From Pseudomonadales bacterium (GTDB lineage: Bacteria > Pseudomonadota > Gammaproteobacteria > Pseudomonadales > Halieaceae): a stretch of DNA of 64,000 nucleotides. This document shows positions 7,957 to 17,182 of this stretch, piece after piece. Each line of letters starts with the position of its first letter. Position 1 is the first letter of the stretch. The stretch is from positions 372,001-436,000 of the forward strand of contig JACKNN010000002.1 in NCBI GenBank assembly GCA_024234855.1, written 5' to 3'. A program made the translations under genes and the position numbers. The notes beneath the pieces were generated by a model that worked only from the letters and a program-made list of their open reading frames with translations, was not told where the DNA came from and ran no database searches.

Positions 7957-8516
7957 GAATATTATGTGTGATTGCGGCGATGTTACTGGCCGCCTGCTCC
8001 AGCCAGCCGCCGCAGACGGTGACCTACCTGTTGCGATCGGAGGTCGCTGCCAGCGCCGGCACTCCCCTGGCGGATAGCGGAGTTGCGCTGGGCAATATCA
8101 GGGTCGCCAGTTATATCGACCAGCCCGGGCTGGTGCTCGCCGGCGGTGATGGCACCATCAATGCCGCCAGGAATCATGTCTGGGCGGAGCCCTTGCAGGT
8201 GAGCCTGCGACGCTATCTCGCCACGCAAATCTCGGATGCGAGTGGCAGCGATATTGCCGCGAACGCCATGCCATCGACCAGCACCCGCGTCGACGTGAGC
8301 GTGGATCAGTTGCATGGCAACGGCAAGGGAGCGGCGGTGCTGGTAGCCTATTGGGAGATCACCGCGGACGGGGCGAGCAGGGCGTTCCGGTTTTCCGAAC
8401 AGCAGGCCCTGGCGGGCGATGGCTATGATGCCCTGGTGCGGGCCGAAGAGGCCCTGCTGCAGCGTCTGGCTGACGCTATCGCCGCCTCGCTGCCTGCCGC
8501 CGCGTCGTCAGGCTAG
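7953..8516 (+). CDS. pqiC: PqiC outer-membrane lipoprotein
   Basis: A 187-residue lipoprotein with lipobox LLAACSS (Cys at about residue 15) and the YmbA/PqiC-type domain (ABC-type transport auxiliary lipoprotein family), with QTVTYLLRS after the lipidated cysteine, VALGNIRVASYIDQPGLVL, and NHVWAEPLQVSLRRYLATQI. In E. coli PqiC sits in the outer membrane and docks with the PqiB needle. It overlaps the pqiB stop by 4 bp (ATGA) and ends the operon. The gene to its right is convergent. Confidence 0.9.
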   Translation: MRILCVIAAMLLAACSSQPPQTVTYLLRSEVAASAGTPLADSGVALGNIRVASYIDQPGLVLAGGDGTINAARNHVWAEPLQVSLRRYLATQISDASGSDIAANAMPSTSTRVDVSVDQLHGNGKGAAVLVAYWEITADGASRAFRFSEQQALAGDGYDALVRAEEALLQRLADAIAASLPAAASSG

Positions 8517-8552
8517 CGTGCCGGCCCCGGCGTCCGTGGTGAACTGTACAGG

Positions 8553-8882
8553 CTAGCCGTCGGCCCCGGGGGTTGCGCCGTCGTTATCTGTTTCGGCGGA
8601 GTCACGCTTCAGTTTTCCCTGCCTGGCGAGCTTGCGGGCATTCTTCAGTCGCCGGTAAACTTCCAGCCCCTTGACCCGTTGCAGGGTGATGACCGCGATT
8701 TCCTGCTCGATTTTCTGCCTTTCCGGGAGGCTCTCGACATCAACCAGGCTATCGCGCAGGTCGGCCTGTCGATCTTTCAGCTTGCGCAACACCTTGCGAA
8801 TTTTCTGGATGTGCTTTTTGTCCGCGTTGGTGGCGTCCTCGAGCAGGCTGCGCAATTTGGCGAAAAGCTTGGCATTTGTCAT
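8553..8882 (-). CDS. Hypothetical lysine/arginine-rich coiled-coil protein
   Basis: A 109-residue, highly charged protein, almost wholly helical, for example KIRKVLRKLKDRQADLRDSL and RLKNARKLARQGKLKRDS. There are no cysteines, no signal peptide and no recognised domain. It ends in a disordered acidic tail (ETDNDGATPGADG). It lies 24 bp downstream of the Na/Pi cotransporter gene on the same strand, so the two are probably co-transcribed. The basic helical character would suit nucleic-acid or membrane-surface binding, but that is a guess. Confidence 0.7.
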   Translation of the reverse strand: MTNAKLFAKLRSLLEDATNADKKHIQKIRKVLRKLKDRQADLRDSLVDVESLPERQKIEQEIAVITLQRVKGLEVYRRLKNARKLARQGKLKRDSAETDNDGATPGADG

Positions 8883-8906
8883 GACATTATCCTCGACTGA
8901 TCCTGG

Positions 8907-10718
8907 TCAGCGAACCTCACCCGCATGCCGGGCAATTTTGGCTATCTCCTCGGCCTTCAGCGCCAGTTCATCCTGCACCGCCTCACCGTACGGTAGCCCC
9001 GCGCGGTGTAGTTGTTCGTTCATATCCAGTAACCGCTGAATCACTTCCCGCACGTAGCCGCCGTCATTGATCAGGGATGTAGCCATTTGCGAGGTGATGG
9101 CGTGGTCGCGGATAAGGGCGTCTGCCACCCGGGCAGCCTCGCTTTCGCTGCCGAGAATTTCAACCCGGATGCGGTCCAGGGAGAGCAGGGCAACCACGCT
9201 GTCCTGGGTGTCCCGCAGCACTGCCAGAGAGCGCAGGACTTCGCCGATCCGCACCCGAAAGCGGTTATACTCGCGGCGGATATACACATTGTCGCTCTGC
9301 ATATAGTGCAGCAGGTTTTTTCGCAGGTGCTTGACCGCCTTGATGGCGGCGACCACGTCTGTGTTGGCGTGTCGCAGGGCACTGTAGGCGTCGGCAAACT
9401 CGTGCGTGGCCAGAGCCTGGGCCCGGCTGAGGAACTCGATATTGGCGCCGTAAATGTCCTTGATCATGCGCTCATACTGTTCATCCATGTCCAGTTCGAT
9501 GACCGTTCCCGGCGGCTCTATGTACTGCTGCAGGTTCGTGCTGCCGGTGATGCTGGCGCGGCGCAGGCAAACCCCGTGTGCTATCAGCGTAAAGGCGTTG
9601 CTGAACAGGTGTTTGGTCTCCTTGGTAATCGCCTGTAGGGCCACCTGGGGCAACGACAGCGAGGCGTCGCTGAGAAAGCGTGGTTTATCCCGCTGCGACC
9701 GGTCTTCGCCCAGATGGCGCTCCAGCCAGCTCACCATGGCATTGAGCAGTGGCAGCATCAGCGCGATGCCCAGCAGATTGAACAGGCTGTGGAACAGCGC
9801 GAGTTTCAGCGTGTGGTTATCCGCCGCGATGCCCAGCCAGACTCCCAGACTGTCGACAGCGGCCAGCAGCAACTGGATAGAGACCAGTGCGGCGATGCCG
9901 GTGAGAACATTGAACACCAGGTGCGCCGCCGCGAGCCGTTTGCCCGCCGCATTGGCGCCGATGGCGCCGAGCACCGCCGTTATGGTGGTGCCGACATTGG
10001 CACCGATGGCCAGCGCCAGGGCGTTTTCATAACTGATCTGTCCCGCGGCCAGGGCGGTGATGATAAGTGTGAGTGTGGCGTGGCTGGACTGCATGACGAC
10101 TGTGGCGATGATTCCGACCAGGGTAAAGGTCAGCAGTCCCGCCGGGCCGGTCATGGCGTACGAGGTCAGGTCGATGCGGTCGGAAAAGCTGGAGAAGCCT
10201 TCCTTCATGTAGTCGATTCCCAGGAACAGGAAGCCCAATCCCATCAGTACCCAGCCCAGCCCCTTGAATCGCTTTGATGCCTGCATTAGCAGCAGCACAC
10301 CGAATACCAGCATGGGCAGCGCATAGGCGGACAACTTCACCTTCAGGCCCAGTCCGGCGATCAGCCAGGCACCGGTGGTGGTGCCGAGATTGGCGCCAAA
10401 AATGATGCCGATACCCTGGCGCAAGCCGATCAATTCGGCGCTGAGAAAGGAGATCGTGATGACCGAGACCAGGGAGGAGGACTGGGTCAGCGTGGTACTG
10501 ATAACGCCGAAGGCCAGGCTCTTCCACAGCCGGTCTGTCCCGGCGCTCAGCAGGCGCTGTAACGCGCCCCCATTGTAGGCCTTGAAACCCTGCTCCATAC
10601 ACAGCATGCCAAACAGGAATAGCGCCACGCCCGCCGCAATCTCCTTGAAGCTGCTGCTCACCCAGAAGCCATAGCACAGGGCCAGGAACAGGGATGGGAG
10701 GAAAATACGTCCGAGCAT
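8907..10718 (-). CDS. Na+/Pi cotransporter family protein with PhoU-like domain
   Basis: A 603-residue inner-membrane protein. The first 340 residues hold two inverted Na/Pi-cotransporter repeats with the signature QSSSLVSVITISFLSAELI and GANLGTTTGAWLI in the first, and QSSHATLTLIITALAAGQI and GANVGTTITAVLG in the second. These QSSS/GANxGTT motifs define NptA/YjbB-type phosphate carriers. Residues about 370-600 are helical and resemble the PhoU-like bundle often fused to this family. Expected function is sodium-coupled phosphate transport or export. The start ATG at 10718 follows a short leader; a rubrerythrin operon is divergent, 220 bp away. Confidence 0.9.
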   Translation of the reverse strand: MLGRIFLPSLFLALCYGFWVSSSFKEIAAGVALFLFGMLCMEQGFKAYNGGALQRLLSAGTDRLWKSLAFGVISTTLTQSSSLVSVITISFLSAELIGLRQGIGIIFGANLGTTTGAWLIAGLGLKVKLSAYALPMLVFGVLLLMQASKRFKGLGWVLMGLGFLFLGIDYMKEGFSSFSDRIDLTSYAMTGPAGLLTFTLVGIIATVVMQSSHATLTLIITALAAGQISYENALALAIGANVGTTITAVLGAIGANAAGKRLAAAHLVFNVLTGIAALVSIQLLLAAVDSLGVWLGIAADNHTLKLALFHSLFNLLGIALMLPLLNAMVSWLERHLGEDRSQRDKPRFLSDASLSLPQVALQAITKETKHLFSNAFTLIAHGVCLRRASITGSTNLQQYIEPPGTVIELDMDEQYERMIKDIYGANIEFLSRAQALATHEFADAYSALRHANTDVVAAIKAVKHLRKNLLHYMQSDNVYIRREYNRFRVRIGEVLRSLAVLRDTQDSVVALLSLDRIRVEILGSESEAARVADALIRDHAITSQMATSLINDGGYVREVIQRLLDMNEQLHRAGLPYGEAVQDELALKAEEIAKIARHAGEVR

Positions 10719-10821
10719 GGTTTATATCGGCCCTCGAAGGCGGACATCTGCAGCTGGGTGAAATTGCCGTTATCAACTGTGCTGAAATCACCCAGACTGG
10801 CAGAACCTTGCGGTCGCCGGT

Positions 10822-10835
10822 CTGATGCAGATCAA
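10822..10835. promoter_or_regulatory. Candidate FNR/ANR box upstream of rubrerythrin
   Basis: CTGAT-GCAG-ATCAA matches the FNR consensus TTGAT-N4-ATCAA at 9 of 10 positions. A weak promoter could lie downstream: TTGGCC at 10854-10859 and TACTAT at 10875-10880, 15-bp spacer. With a start near 10888 the box centre would be about 60 bp upstream, a class I position. The spacing is approximate and the call is from inspection only. Confidence 0.4.
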
Positions 10836-10938
10836 TTCGGCAATCTATTTTAGTTGGCCAGACGTATCGAGTTGTACTATTTTAAGTATCTCCACAGCTT
10901 CTGTGGTGATGTTAACCATTCTCAAGGAGAAGCAGTAT

Positions 10939-11358
10939 ATGTCATTGAAAGGCAGCCAGACCGAACAAAATCTGAAAGACGCCTTCGCCGGTGAGTCACA
11001 GGCCAACCGCCGCTATCTTTACTTTGCCGCCAAGGCCGACGTGGAGGGCTACAACGACGTGGCCGCCGTATTCCGCTCCACGGCAGAAGGTGAGACCGGA
11101 CATGCCCATGGCCACCTGGAGTACCTGGAAGAGACGGGTGACCCGGCAACCGGGCTCCCGATCGGTGCGACGTCGGATAACCTGAAAGCGGCGATTGCAG
11201 GCGAAACGCACGAGTATACCGACATGTACCCCGGTATGGCGAAAACCGCGCGGGACGAAGGTTTCGACGAAATCGCCGACTGGATGGAAACACTGGCCAA
11301 GGCCGAGCGCAGTCACGCCAACCGCTTCCAGAAGGCCCTGGACGCGCTGGACAGCTGA
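10939..11358 (+). CDS. Rubrerythrin-type diiron protein (ferritin-like, no rubredoxin domain)
   Basis: A 139-residue ferritin-like protein, probably a peroxide-scavenging diiron protein of the cytoplasm. Helix motifs carry the iron ligands: FAGESQANRRYLYFA (first Glu), EGETGHAHGHLEYL (Glu and His), GETHEYTDMYPGMAKTA, and KAERSHANRF in the last helix. There are no cysteines, so the C-terminal rubredoxin of classical rubrerythrin is missing and electrons must come from another protein, perhaps the Fe-S protein encoded next. The start ATG 10939 has AAGGAG 8 nt upstream; an in-frame ATG at 10825 overlaps the putative regulatory site and is rejected. It heads the conserved trio with the next two genes. 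Confidence 0.9.
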   Translation: MSLKGSQTEQNLKDAFAGESQANRRYLYFAAKADVEGYNDVAAVFRSTAEGETGHAHGHLEYLEETGDPATGLPIGATSDNLKAAIAGETHEYTDMYPGMAKTARDEGFDEIADWMETLAKAERSHANRFQKALDALDS

Positions 11359-11370
11359 CCCCAGCCCAGA

Positions 11371-11395
11371 CCGGCGGGCCACGCGCGCCCGCCGG
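11371..11395 (+). other. Strong intercistronic hairpin after rubrerythrin
   Basis: CCGGCGGGC (11371-11379) pairs perfectly with GCCCGCCGG (11387-11395) across a 7-nt loop. There is no T run, so it is not a standard terminator. It lies between the rubrerythrin stop and the next gene and could stabilise the upstream mRNA or reduce read-through, giving more rubrerythrin than Fe-S protein. Confidence 0.5.
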
Positions 11396-11426
11396 CACCT
11401 CCCAACCTTGCCCAACGACGAGGGAT

Positions 11427-12755
11427 ATGCCGGTGAGAGAAGGAAGCCTGGAGGCGCCCACACGCCATCCGATTGAATGGAAATCTGACAAATACTGGGA
11501 CCGGACCGACCTGGAGCAAGAGCTCGAGCGTGTCTACGATATCTGCCATGGCTGTCGTCGCTGCGTCAGCCTGTGTGATTCCTTTCCCACCCTGTTCGAC
11601 CTGGTTGATGAGTCATCCACCATGGAGGTGGACGGCGTCACCAAGGCGGACTACGTCAAGGTGGTGGACCAGTGCTACCTGTGCGACCTGTGCTACATGA
11701 CCAAGTGTCCCTACGTGCCACCGCACGAGTGGAATGTCGATTTTCCCCACCTCATGCTGCGGGCCAAGGCGGTCAAATTCCGGGAAGAGGGCGCACGCCT
11801 GCGCGACCGCCTGCTGACCAGCACCGATACCGTGTTCAAACTGACCTCCATCCCACTGGTCGATATCACTGTCAATGCGATCAACCGCAGCGGCGTGTTT
11901 CGCAAGGCACTGGAGTCCACGGGGGGTATTCACCACGATGCGCCGGTGCCGCGGTTTCACAGCAGGACCCTGCGCAAGCGGGTAAAACCGCTGATCCGGG
12001 ATATCCAGCCGACACCGGTCGGTGCTACCACCGGCAAGGTTGCGCTTTATGCCACCTGCTACGGCAATTACAACAGTCCCGACATCGGGGCCGACTTTGT
12101 CAAGGTGTACCAGCACAATGGTATCCACATAGACCTGGTGCCAAAGGAAAAATGCTGTGGCATGCCCAAGCTGGAACTGGGTGATCTCGATTCGGTGAAC
12201 AAACTGAAGGAAGCCAATATCCCGGTGCTGGCGTCCCTGGCAGACCAGGGCTATGACCTCATCGCGCCGATACCCTCCTGTGTGCTGATGTACAAGCAGG
12301 AACTGCCACTGCTGTTTCCCGATGATGTACAGGTGAAAAAGGTCCAGGCGGCCTTTTTTGATCCTTTCGAGTACCTCTGGCTGCGGCACAGGGGCGGCGC
12401 GCTCAACACGGAGTTCCCCCAGGCGATGGGCGATATCGCCTACCAGGTCGCCTGCCACCAGAGGGTTCAGAACATCGGCCTGAAAACCCGCGACGTGCTC
12501 AACCTGGTGCCCGGTACCCAGGTTACCGCGCACGAACGCTGCTCCGGCCACGACGGTACCTATGCGGTAAAGCGAGAAACCCGCGAGAAATCCGTCAGGA
12601 TTGCCCGGCCAGTCGTGCGCAAGGTAGACCAGCAGTCCCCCGACCATTTCATGAGCGACTGCCCGATGGCCGGTACCCAGATTGCCAGCCTGTCGGAAAA
12701 AGTCACCCACGCCGAGCACCCCATGACGTTGCTGCGCATGGCCTACGGCTTATAA
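11427..12755 (+). CDS. Heterodisulfide-reductase-related iron-sulfur protein
   Basis: A 442-residue cytoplasmic electron-transfer protein. Residues about 33-100 carry two 4Fe-4S motifs, CHGCRRCVSLCDSFP and CYLCDLCYMTKCPYVPP. The C-terminal half contains CCG-type domains as in HdrB/GlpC: TCYGN...KEKCCGMPKLELGD, and a second one ending HERCSGHDGTYAVK where CCG has become CSG. It is the middle gene of the conserved rubrerythrin / Fe-S / DUF3501 trio and may feed electrons to the rubrerythrin. The start is ATG 11427; GTG 11433 has better spacing to GAGGG and is an alternative. The DUF3501 gene follows after 17 bp. Confidence 0.87.
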   Translation: MPVREGSLEAPTRHPIEWKSDKYWDRTDLEQELERVYDICHGCRRCVSLCDSFPTLFDLVDESSTMEVDGVTKADYVKVVDQCYLCDLCYMTKCPYVPPHEWNVDFPHLMLRAKAVKFREEGARLRDRLLTSTDTVFKLTSIPLVDITVNAINRSGVFRKALESTGGIHHDAPVPRFHSRTLRKRVKPLIRDIQPTPVGATTGKVALYATCYGNYNSPDIGADFVKVYQHNGIHIDLVPKEKCCGMPKLELGDLDSVNKLKEANIPVLASLADQGYDLIAPIPSCVLMYKQELPLLFPDDVQVKKVQAAFFDPFEYLWLRHRGGALNTEFPQAMGDIAYQVACHQRVQNIGLKTRDVLNLVPGTQVTAHERCSGHDGTYAVKRETREKSVRIARPVVRKVDQQSPDHFMSDCPMAGTQIASLSEKVTHAEHPMTLLRMAYGL

Positions 12756-12772
12756 GTCCCGAGGAGCAAGCT

Positions 12773-13372
12773 ATGCCCGCATTATCACGCGCCGATCTTT
12801 GGTCACTGGAGGAGTACGCCGAGCGCCGCCCGGGCTTCCGTCAGCAGGTCATGACGCACAAGAAAACCCGCCAACTGCCCCTCGGCGAGCATGCCCGGCT
12901 GTATTTTGAGGATGCCCTCACCATCAAGTACCAGATCCAGGAGATGTTGCGCATCGAGAAGGTGTTCGAAGCGGCGGGCATCAATGAAGAGCTGGAGTCC
13001 TACAACCCGCTCATTCCCGACGGCCACAACTGGAAGGCCACCTTTATGGTGGAGTATCCCGACCCTGCGGAGCGGGCACACCGCCTGGCAGAACTGATCG
13101 GGATCGAGGACAAGGTCTGGCTGCAGGTAGAGGATTGTGACCGGGTGTACCCTATCGCCGACGAGGACCTGCCGCGGGAAAATGAGGTCAAGACCTCGTC
13201 GGTCCACTTTCTTCGGTTCGAGCTGACGCCGGTCATGATGGCGGCACTGGGTGGCGGCGCGGCCATTTTCGCCGGTGTCGACCACCCGGCCTATACAGTG
13301 TCATCCTTCAGGGTGCCGCAGGCAGTCCGCGATTCCCTGGCCGGGGATATCGAGCCCACCTCGGTGAATTAG
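12773..13372 (+). CDS. DUF3501 family protein
   Basis: A 199-residue protein of the DUF3501 family: LSRADLWSLEEYAERRPGFR at the start, LGEHARLYFEDALTIKYQIQ in the middle and HPAYTVSSFRVPQ near the end. No catalytic motif and no membrane segment. Family members are almost always encoded beside a rubrerythrin and an HdrB-like Fe-S protein, as here, so a role in that oxidative-stress redox module is inferred. ATG 12773 has GAGGAGC about 6 nt upstream, and the 17-bp gap to the preceding gene supports co-transcription. Confidence 0.85.
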   Translation: MPALSRADLWSLEEYAERRPGFRQQVMTHKKTRQLPLGEHARLYFEDALTIKYQIQEMLRIEKVFEAAGINEELESYNPLIPDGHNWKATFMVEYPDPAERAHRLAELIGIEDKVWLQVEDCDRVYPIADEDLPRENEVKTSSVHFLRFELTPVMMAALGGGAAIFAGVDHPAYTVSSFRVPQAVRDSLAGDIEPTSVN

Positions 13373-13445
13373 CCCGACCCCGGGAGCCGCAGGCTGCGAT
13401 TGCCGTGGTGCCGCCAGTGCCGGCGGCGGGCGATCGCACATGTCC

Positions 13446-14828
13446 TCAAAGGCGGAGGAATCCCAGCGGCAGCGTGTTGCTGCCCGGTTGGTAAAAACGC
13501 CCGATGTTGGGCAGCACGGTGGACAGGTCTGACGCGGGCACCCCGAACCACAACGCAAGTTCCGCAAAATACTCGTCCACGGCGGTGGTGGGGGCATAGA
13601 TTCCGCGGCCCACATCCAACGGGTTGCCGGGGTATATCTCCGGGTAGTTGCCAAAGTAATTGGCACCGTTGACCGCGCCGCCCATAACAATGTGATGCCC
13701 GCCCCAGCCGTGGTCAGACCCCTTGCCGTTTGAGGTGAGGGTCCTGCCAAAATCCGAGGTGGTAAACGTCGTTACCGCATCGAATACCGACAGCTCGGCC
13801 AGGGCGTTGCGGAACTCCAGCAGGCCGGCGCTGACCATGGGGAGCATGGCGGCCTGGTTGGTCAGCACGTCGTCGTGATGGTCCCAGCCGCCGACCGTGA
13901 TAAAAAACGTCTGGCGGCTAGCCCCCAGTTGCTCCCGCACAGAAATTATCCTCGCGACCTGGCGCAGGCTGCGGGAGAAGTAATTGTCGGAGAAATCGGT
14001 GCCCAGTACCGGTGCCTGTTGCAGGGCGCCCACGAACACTTTCTGGCTCTCGATGGCATTGGCGAGCCGCGCGCGATACTCCCGCCGCAGGATGTTGTCC
14101 TGTGCCACCGACAGCAGGCTGTCAATCACCTGGCGACGGTAGCTGCCGAACCGCGTGCCGTCATCGTAGGCATTGATGCCGGTGGCGCCATCGTCGTCCG
14201 CCTGCACACTGTACTCGGACACGTTGGCACCACTTTGGAAAACATTGTTGCCCGCCAGGGAGATGTTCATGGAGATGCCGTTGGCCAGATTCTGGCCCTG
14301 CAGCAGGTCCGCCACGCGCCCGCCCCAGCCCTCCGTTACCCGCGCATCGGAAATACCCGTCTGCCATTGCTGGATCTGGTCGGCGTGGGAAAACAGGCCC
14401 AGCGGCGCGAGGATGCTGCCGTTGGCAACTGCGGCGGGGTCAAACGGCTCCAGCAGGGTACCCACGTTGCACAGCACACCGGCATCGCCGCCGGCAAACA
14501 GCGACTGCAGCCCGGGCATGCCCGGGTGCAGGCCGTACCGGCGCCCGGTCGCGGTGGCGCCGGGCAGGGGCAGCAGATTATCCAGCGGCAGGGCGAGGTC
14601 CGAGCGGATGGCCTGGTACTGGCTGTGCTGGTCGGTATCGGTTGGCACCACCATATTCCAGGAGTCATTGCCACCGGCCAGCAGCACGCACACCAGCGCC
14701 CGGTAATCATGCGCACCCTGGGCAGCCGCCCTGCGCGCGAGTCCCAGGCTGAGCAGGCTCGACGACAGGGTGGCAGAGGCCACGCCCAGGGAGCAGCCGT
14801 GGGTCAGGAACTTGCGACGACTGAACAT
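13446..14828 (-). CDS. DUF1501 domain protein, Tat-exported
   Basis: A 460-residue exported protein of the DUF1501 (sulfatase/alkaline-phosphatase-like) family. It begins MFSRRKFLTHG with a twin-arginine motif SRRKFL and a hydrophobic stretch ending ARRAAAQ. Conserved blocks include LVCVLLAGGNDSWNMVVP, TTFTTSDFGRTLTSNGKGSD-type sequence and HGWGGHHIVMGGAVNG. The ATG at 14828 has AAGGAG 7 nt upstream; a GTG at 14843 would lie in the ribosome-binding site and is rejected. The family is nearly always paired with a DUF1800 protein, here ending just 11 bp upstream of this start. The pair is exported and of unknown function. Confidence 0.9.
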   Translation of the reverse strand: MFSRRKFLTHGCSLGVASATLSSSLLSLGLARRAAAQGAHDYRALVCVLLAGGNDSWNMVVPTDTDQHSQYQAIRSDLALPLDNLLPLPGATATGRRYGLHPGMPGLQSLFAGGDAGVLCNVGTLLEPFDPAAVANGSILAPLGLFSHADQIQQWQTGISDARVTEGWGGRVADLLQGQNLANGISMNISLAGNNVFQSGANVSEYSVQADDDGATGINAYDDGTRFGSYRRQVIDSLLSVAQDNILRREYRARLANAIESQKVFVGALQQAPVLGTDFSDNYFSRSLRQVARIISVREQLGASRQTFFITVGGWDHHDDVLTNQAAMLPMVSAGLLEFRNALAELSVFDAVTTFTTSDFGRTLTSNGKGSDHGWGGHHIVMGGAVNGANYFGNYPEIYPGNPLDVGRGIYAPTTAVDEYFAELALWFGVPASDLSTVLPNIGRFYQPGSNTLPLGFLRL

Positions 14829-14839
14829 GTTGCGCTCCT

Positions 14840-16561
14840 TCACAGTTCCACCGCGTAATCGGGTGAGGTGAACACCAGGTAGATAGCGGTCCTGGCCTTG
14901 AGGTCGGGGTCCTCCAGCGGCGCCAGTGATGTAAGAATGCTGCTGCGAGTCTCTGGCGAGAGAGTACCGTACGTCATCAGGGTATCCAGCCGGTCGAGCA
15001 GGGCTTCGGCGTCGTCCGCCAGTGCAATGTATTCCCCGAGATCGAGTTGCGCCGCCTGGAACGGCGGGCGACTCAGATCGTTGGCAATTCCGCCGTACAA
15101 GATGATATCGGCGATGTTGCTGATGGCTACCACGGTGCTACTGTCTGTGAGCTGGAATTCCGGTGCCACCATACCGGCGCCGGCGATCGCGCCGACCGGC
15201 GAATGGCCGGGCAGGAAAAAATTGAATACACTGGGAGAGGAGAGCGGGTGCTGGTTCAGCCGCTCCTGCAGCAGGATGCCCGTGTTGGCATAGAAGCCGT
15301 CAGGGCTGGATACCCCGAACTGCTTCAGCAGCGCCAATGCGCGCAACAGTGGCTCACGCAGTTTGCCCATGCGCGGATCAGTGCCCGGGGATGCCAGTGC
15401 CTCCGGGTCCAGCAGAATGGCCCGCAGCACCGCCCGCAGGTCGCCCCGAACGCCGCTGGCATCGCCGTTGAATGCGGCGCTGACCCTTGCTATGTAGGCC
15501 GGCGACGGATTCGAGGTGACCAGCCTCTGGATCAGCTGCCGGCCGATAAAGGGGCCGACATTGGGGTGATTGAACAGAAAATCCATGGCTGCATCGATAT
15601 CCTGCATGCCACCCTGGCCGGCCGGCAATACCGTGCCGTCCGGCAGCCGCTTTTCCCCGCTGTCGTGAAAAAAGCCGAACATTCGCATTGGCTGGCGAAA
15701 TTCAGGCAGTCGCTTGTGAAAGTATGCATCCTCGCCGCCGTAGGACAGACCGGTAAATATCCTGGCAAATTCCCTGATGTCTTCATTGTCGTAGGTGGGG
15801 ATGGGATTGCCATCGGCGTCAACTCTCTCCGAGCCGTCATCGTTCAGTTCGAACAGCCCGATGGAGAACAACTGCATCACCTCGCGAGCGTAATTCTCGT
15901 CCGGGTAGGTATTGGCCTGGGGATTTGCCCTGGCGTTGTTGACATGGCTCAGGTAGACGCCCATGGCGGGGTGCAGTGTGATGGCCCGCAACAGGTCGCG
16001 ATAATTGCCAAAGGCGTGCGCCAACAGGGTATCGTAGTAGTTGCTGAGTGCGTGAGGGTATACCGCCAACGTGTCTACCTGGTCGGACACCACCAGTATT
16101 TCACTGAGTGCCAGGGCCACGCGCTGGCGCAGTTGGTCGCGCGCATAGACCGCCCGCTGCCACCAGGCGAGGCGGCGGAAGGCGAATTCGATATTTTTGC
16201 TTTCCTGCTCGATGGCGGCAAACTCCCCCGCCGCCTGGCGTGCCAGCAGCTGATCCACGATCGGGTCGTGCAACTCGGGTGGGAGGCTGAACTGCTGTTC
16301 GAGCCAGGCCGCTTCGCCCTGCGCAGCCAGCTGCTCTATCGCGGCATAATCCATGCCAAACGTGGCTCTTGAGGCCAGTCGGGATGCGCTGTGCAATGCG
16401 TCCATACCGGTAGGTGTCGGAGCGGGGTCGGTCGGGGTGGGCGGTGCTACCGGCCCCGGGCTCTGCGCCGGGGTGCTGTTGCCACCGCCACCGCCACCGC
16501 AGGCCGTCGCCATGGCCACCAGGGCTGACAAGATGAGATTTCGAAATATTCGTACGCACAT
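14840..16561 (-). CDS. DUF1800 domain lipoprotein
   Basis: A 573-residue exported protein. Residues 1-21 are a lipoprotein signal with Cys at 21 (ALVAMATACGGGGGG), followed by a glycine run and a proline/threonine linker (PPTPTDPAPTPTG) that would tether the domain away from the membrane. From about residue 55 it is a DUF1800 protein: HSASRLASRATFGMDYAAIEQL, WWQRAVYARDQLRQRVALALSEIL, DENYAREVMQLFSIGLFEL, RQLIQRLVTSNPSPAYIARV and HPLSSPSVFNFFLPGHSP. It precedes the DUF1501 gene and is presumably translated from the same mRNA. No enzymatic activity is established for the family. Confidence 0.9.
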   Translation of the reverse strand: MCVRIFRNLILSALVAMATACGGGGGGNSTPAQSPGPVAPPTPTDPAPTPTGMDALHSASRLASRATFGMDYAAIEQLAAQGEAAWLEQQFSLPPELHDPIVDQLLARQAAGEFAAIEQESKNIEFAFRRLAWWQRAVYARDQLRQRVALALSEILVVSDQVDTLAVYPHALSNYYDTLLAHAFGNYRDLLRAITLHPAMGVYLSHVNNARANPQANTYPDENYAREVMQLFSIGLFELNDDGSERVDADGNPIPTYDNEDIREFARIFTGLSYGGEDAYFHKRLPEFRQPMRMFGFFHDSGEKRLPDGTVLPAGQGGMQDIDAAMDFLFNHPNVGPFIGRQLIQRLVTSNPSPAYIARVSAAFNGDASGVRGDLRAVLRAILLDPEALASPGTDPRMGKLREPLLRALALLKQFGVSSPDGFYANTGILLQERLNQHPLSSPSVFNFFLPGHSPVGAIAGAGMVAPEFQLTDSSTVVAISNIADIILYGGIANDLSRPPFQAAQLDLGEYIALADDAEALLDRLDTLMTYGTLSPETRSSILTSLAPLEDPDLKARTAIYLVFTSPDYAVEL

Positions 16562-16687
16562 TGCTTCAGCTATGGTCCTTTGTCAAAAGTCAAACACCGC
16601 CTGCATCGCGGGTTTCTGGACAAGTACCCCATGATACGCTATCTACTTGATAATCGTTGTAACGCATCGACCACGGTATATAAAGCG

Positions 16688-17182
16688 ATGTTTGGCAAAA
16701 AGCTGATTTTATTCGCGACCGTTATGGCTGTGATATGGGCGGGTGAAGTGAGTGCCTTTCGCAATTGCGCTGCGGAGTACAGTGATGCCTGGTCAGCGGC
16801 CACCCGTTATACGGTAGGTGAGTTGGCCTTTGACGACACTACCGGCCTCGCGTCGGGCACCGAAACTATCTACAACTATTCCAATGATTATCCCTCCGGC
16901 GCCGGCGAGTGTCATGTGACATATGAACTCAGCGGTAATTACGTGCCGGGCGTCGAGGTATTCGTGCTCGCCGCCACCCGATCCAATTACAGTGACACCT
17001 GCCCGTCGGAACTACTTACTGTAGAATACCCGGCAATCACGCTGCATACGTTCCAGATCGAGCATGCGGAAGACGGCACCGCGGTTTTTAACAGCGGGGA
17101 CAACGGGGCCTACCTCGCCGACGGGTTCTGGCAGCCGGGCAAGGCGGTCTACAAGACCGGGGAGCAATGTTCAATTTTCTAG
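16688..17182 (+). CDS. Hypothetical exported protein
   Basis: A 164-residue protein with a clear signal peptide (MFGKKLILFATVMAVIWA...VSAF) and four cysteines in the mature part, suggesting disulfides in the periplasm. No family recognised. ATG 16688 is chosen because it gives a standard signal peptide; in-frame ATGs from 16580 would add a charged, unrelated leader. Its stop at 17180-17182 falls where homology of the following acetyltransferase fragment begins, so the C terminus of this protein may have been altered by a deletion (see findings). GC is somewhat lower than its neighbours. Confidence 0.65.
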   Translation: MFGKKLILFATVMAVIWAGEVSAFRNCAAEYSDAWSAATRYTVGELAFDDTTGLASGTETIYNYSNDYPSGAGECHVTYELSGNYVPGVEVFVLAATRSNYSDTCPSELLTVEYPAITLHTFQIEHAEDGTAVFNSGDNGAYLADGFWQPGKAVYKTGEQCSIF

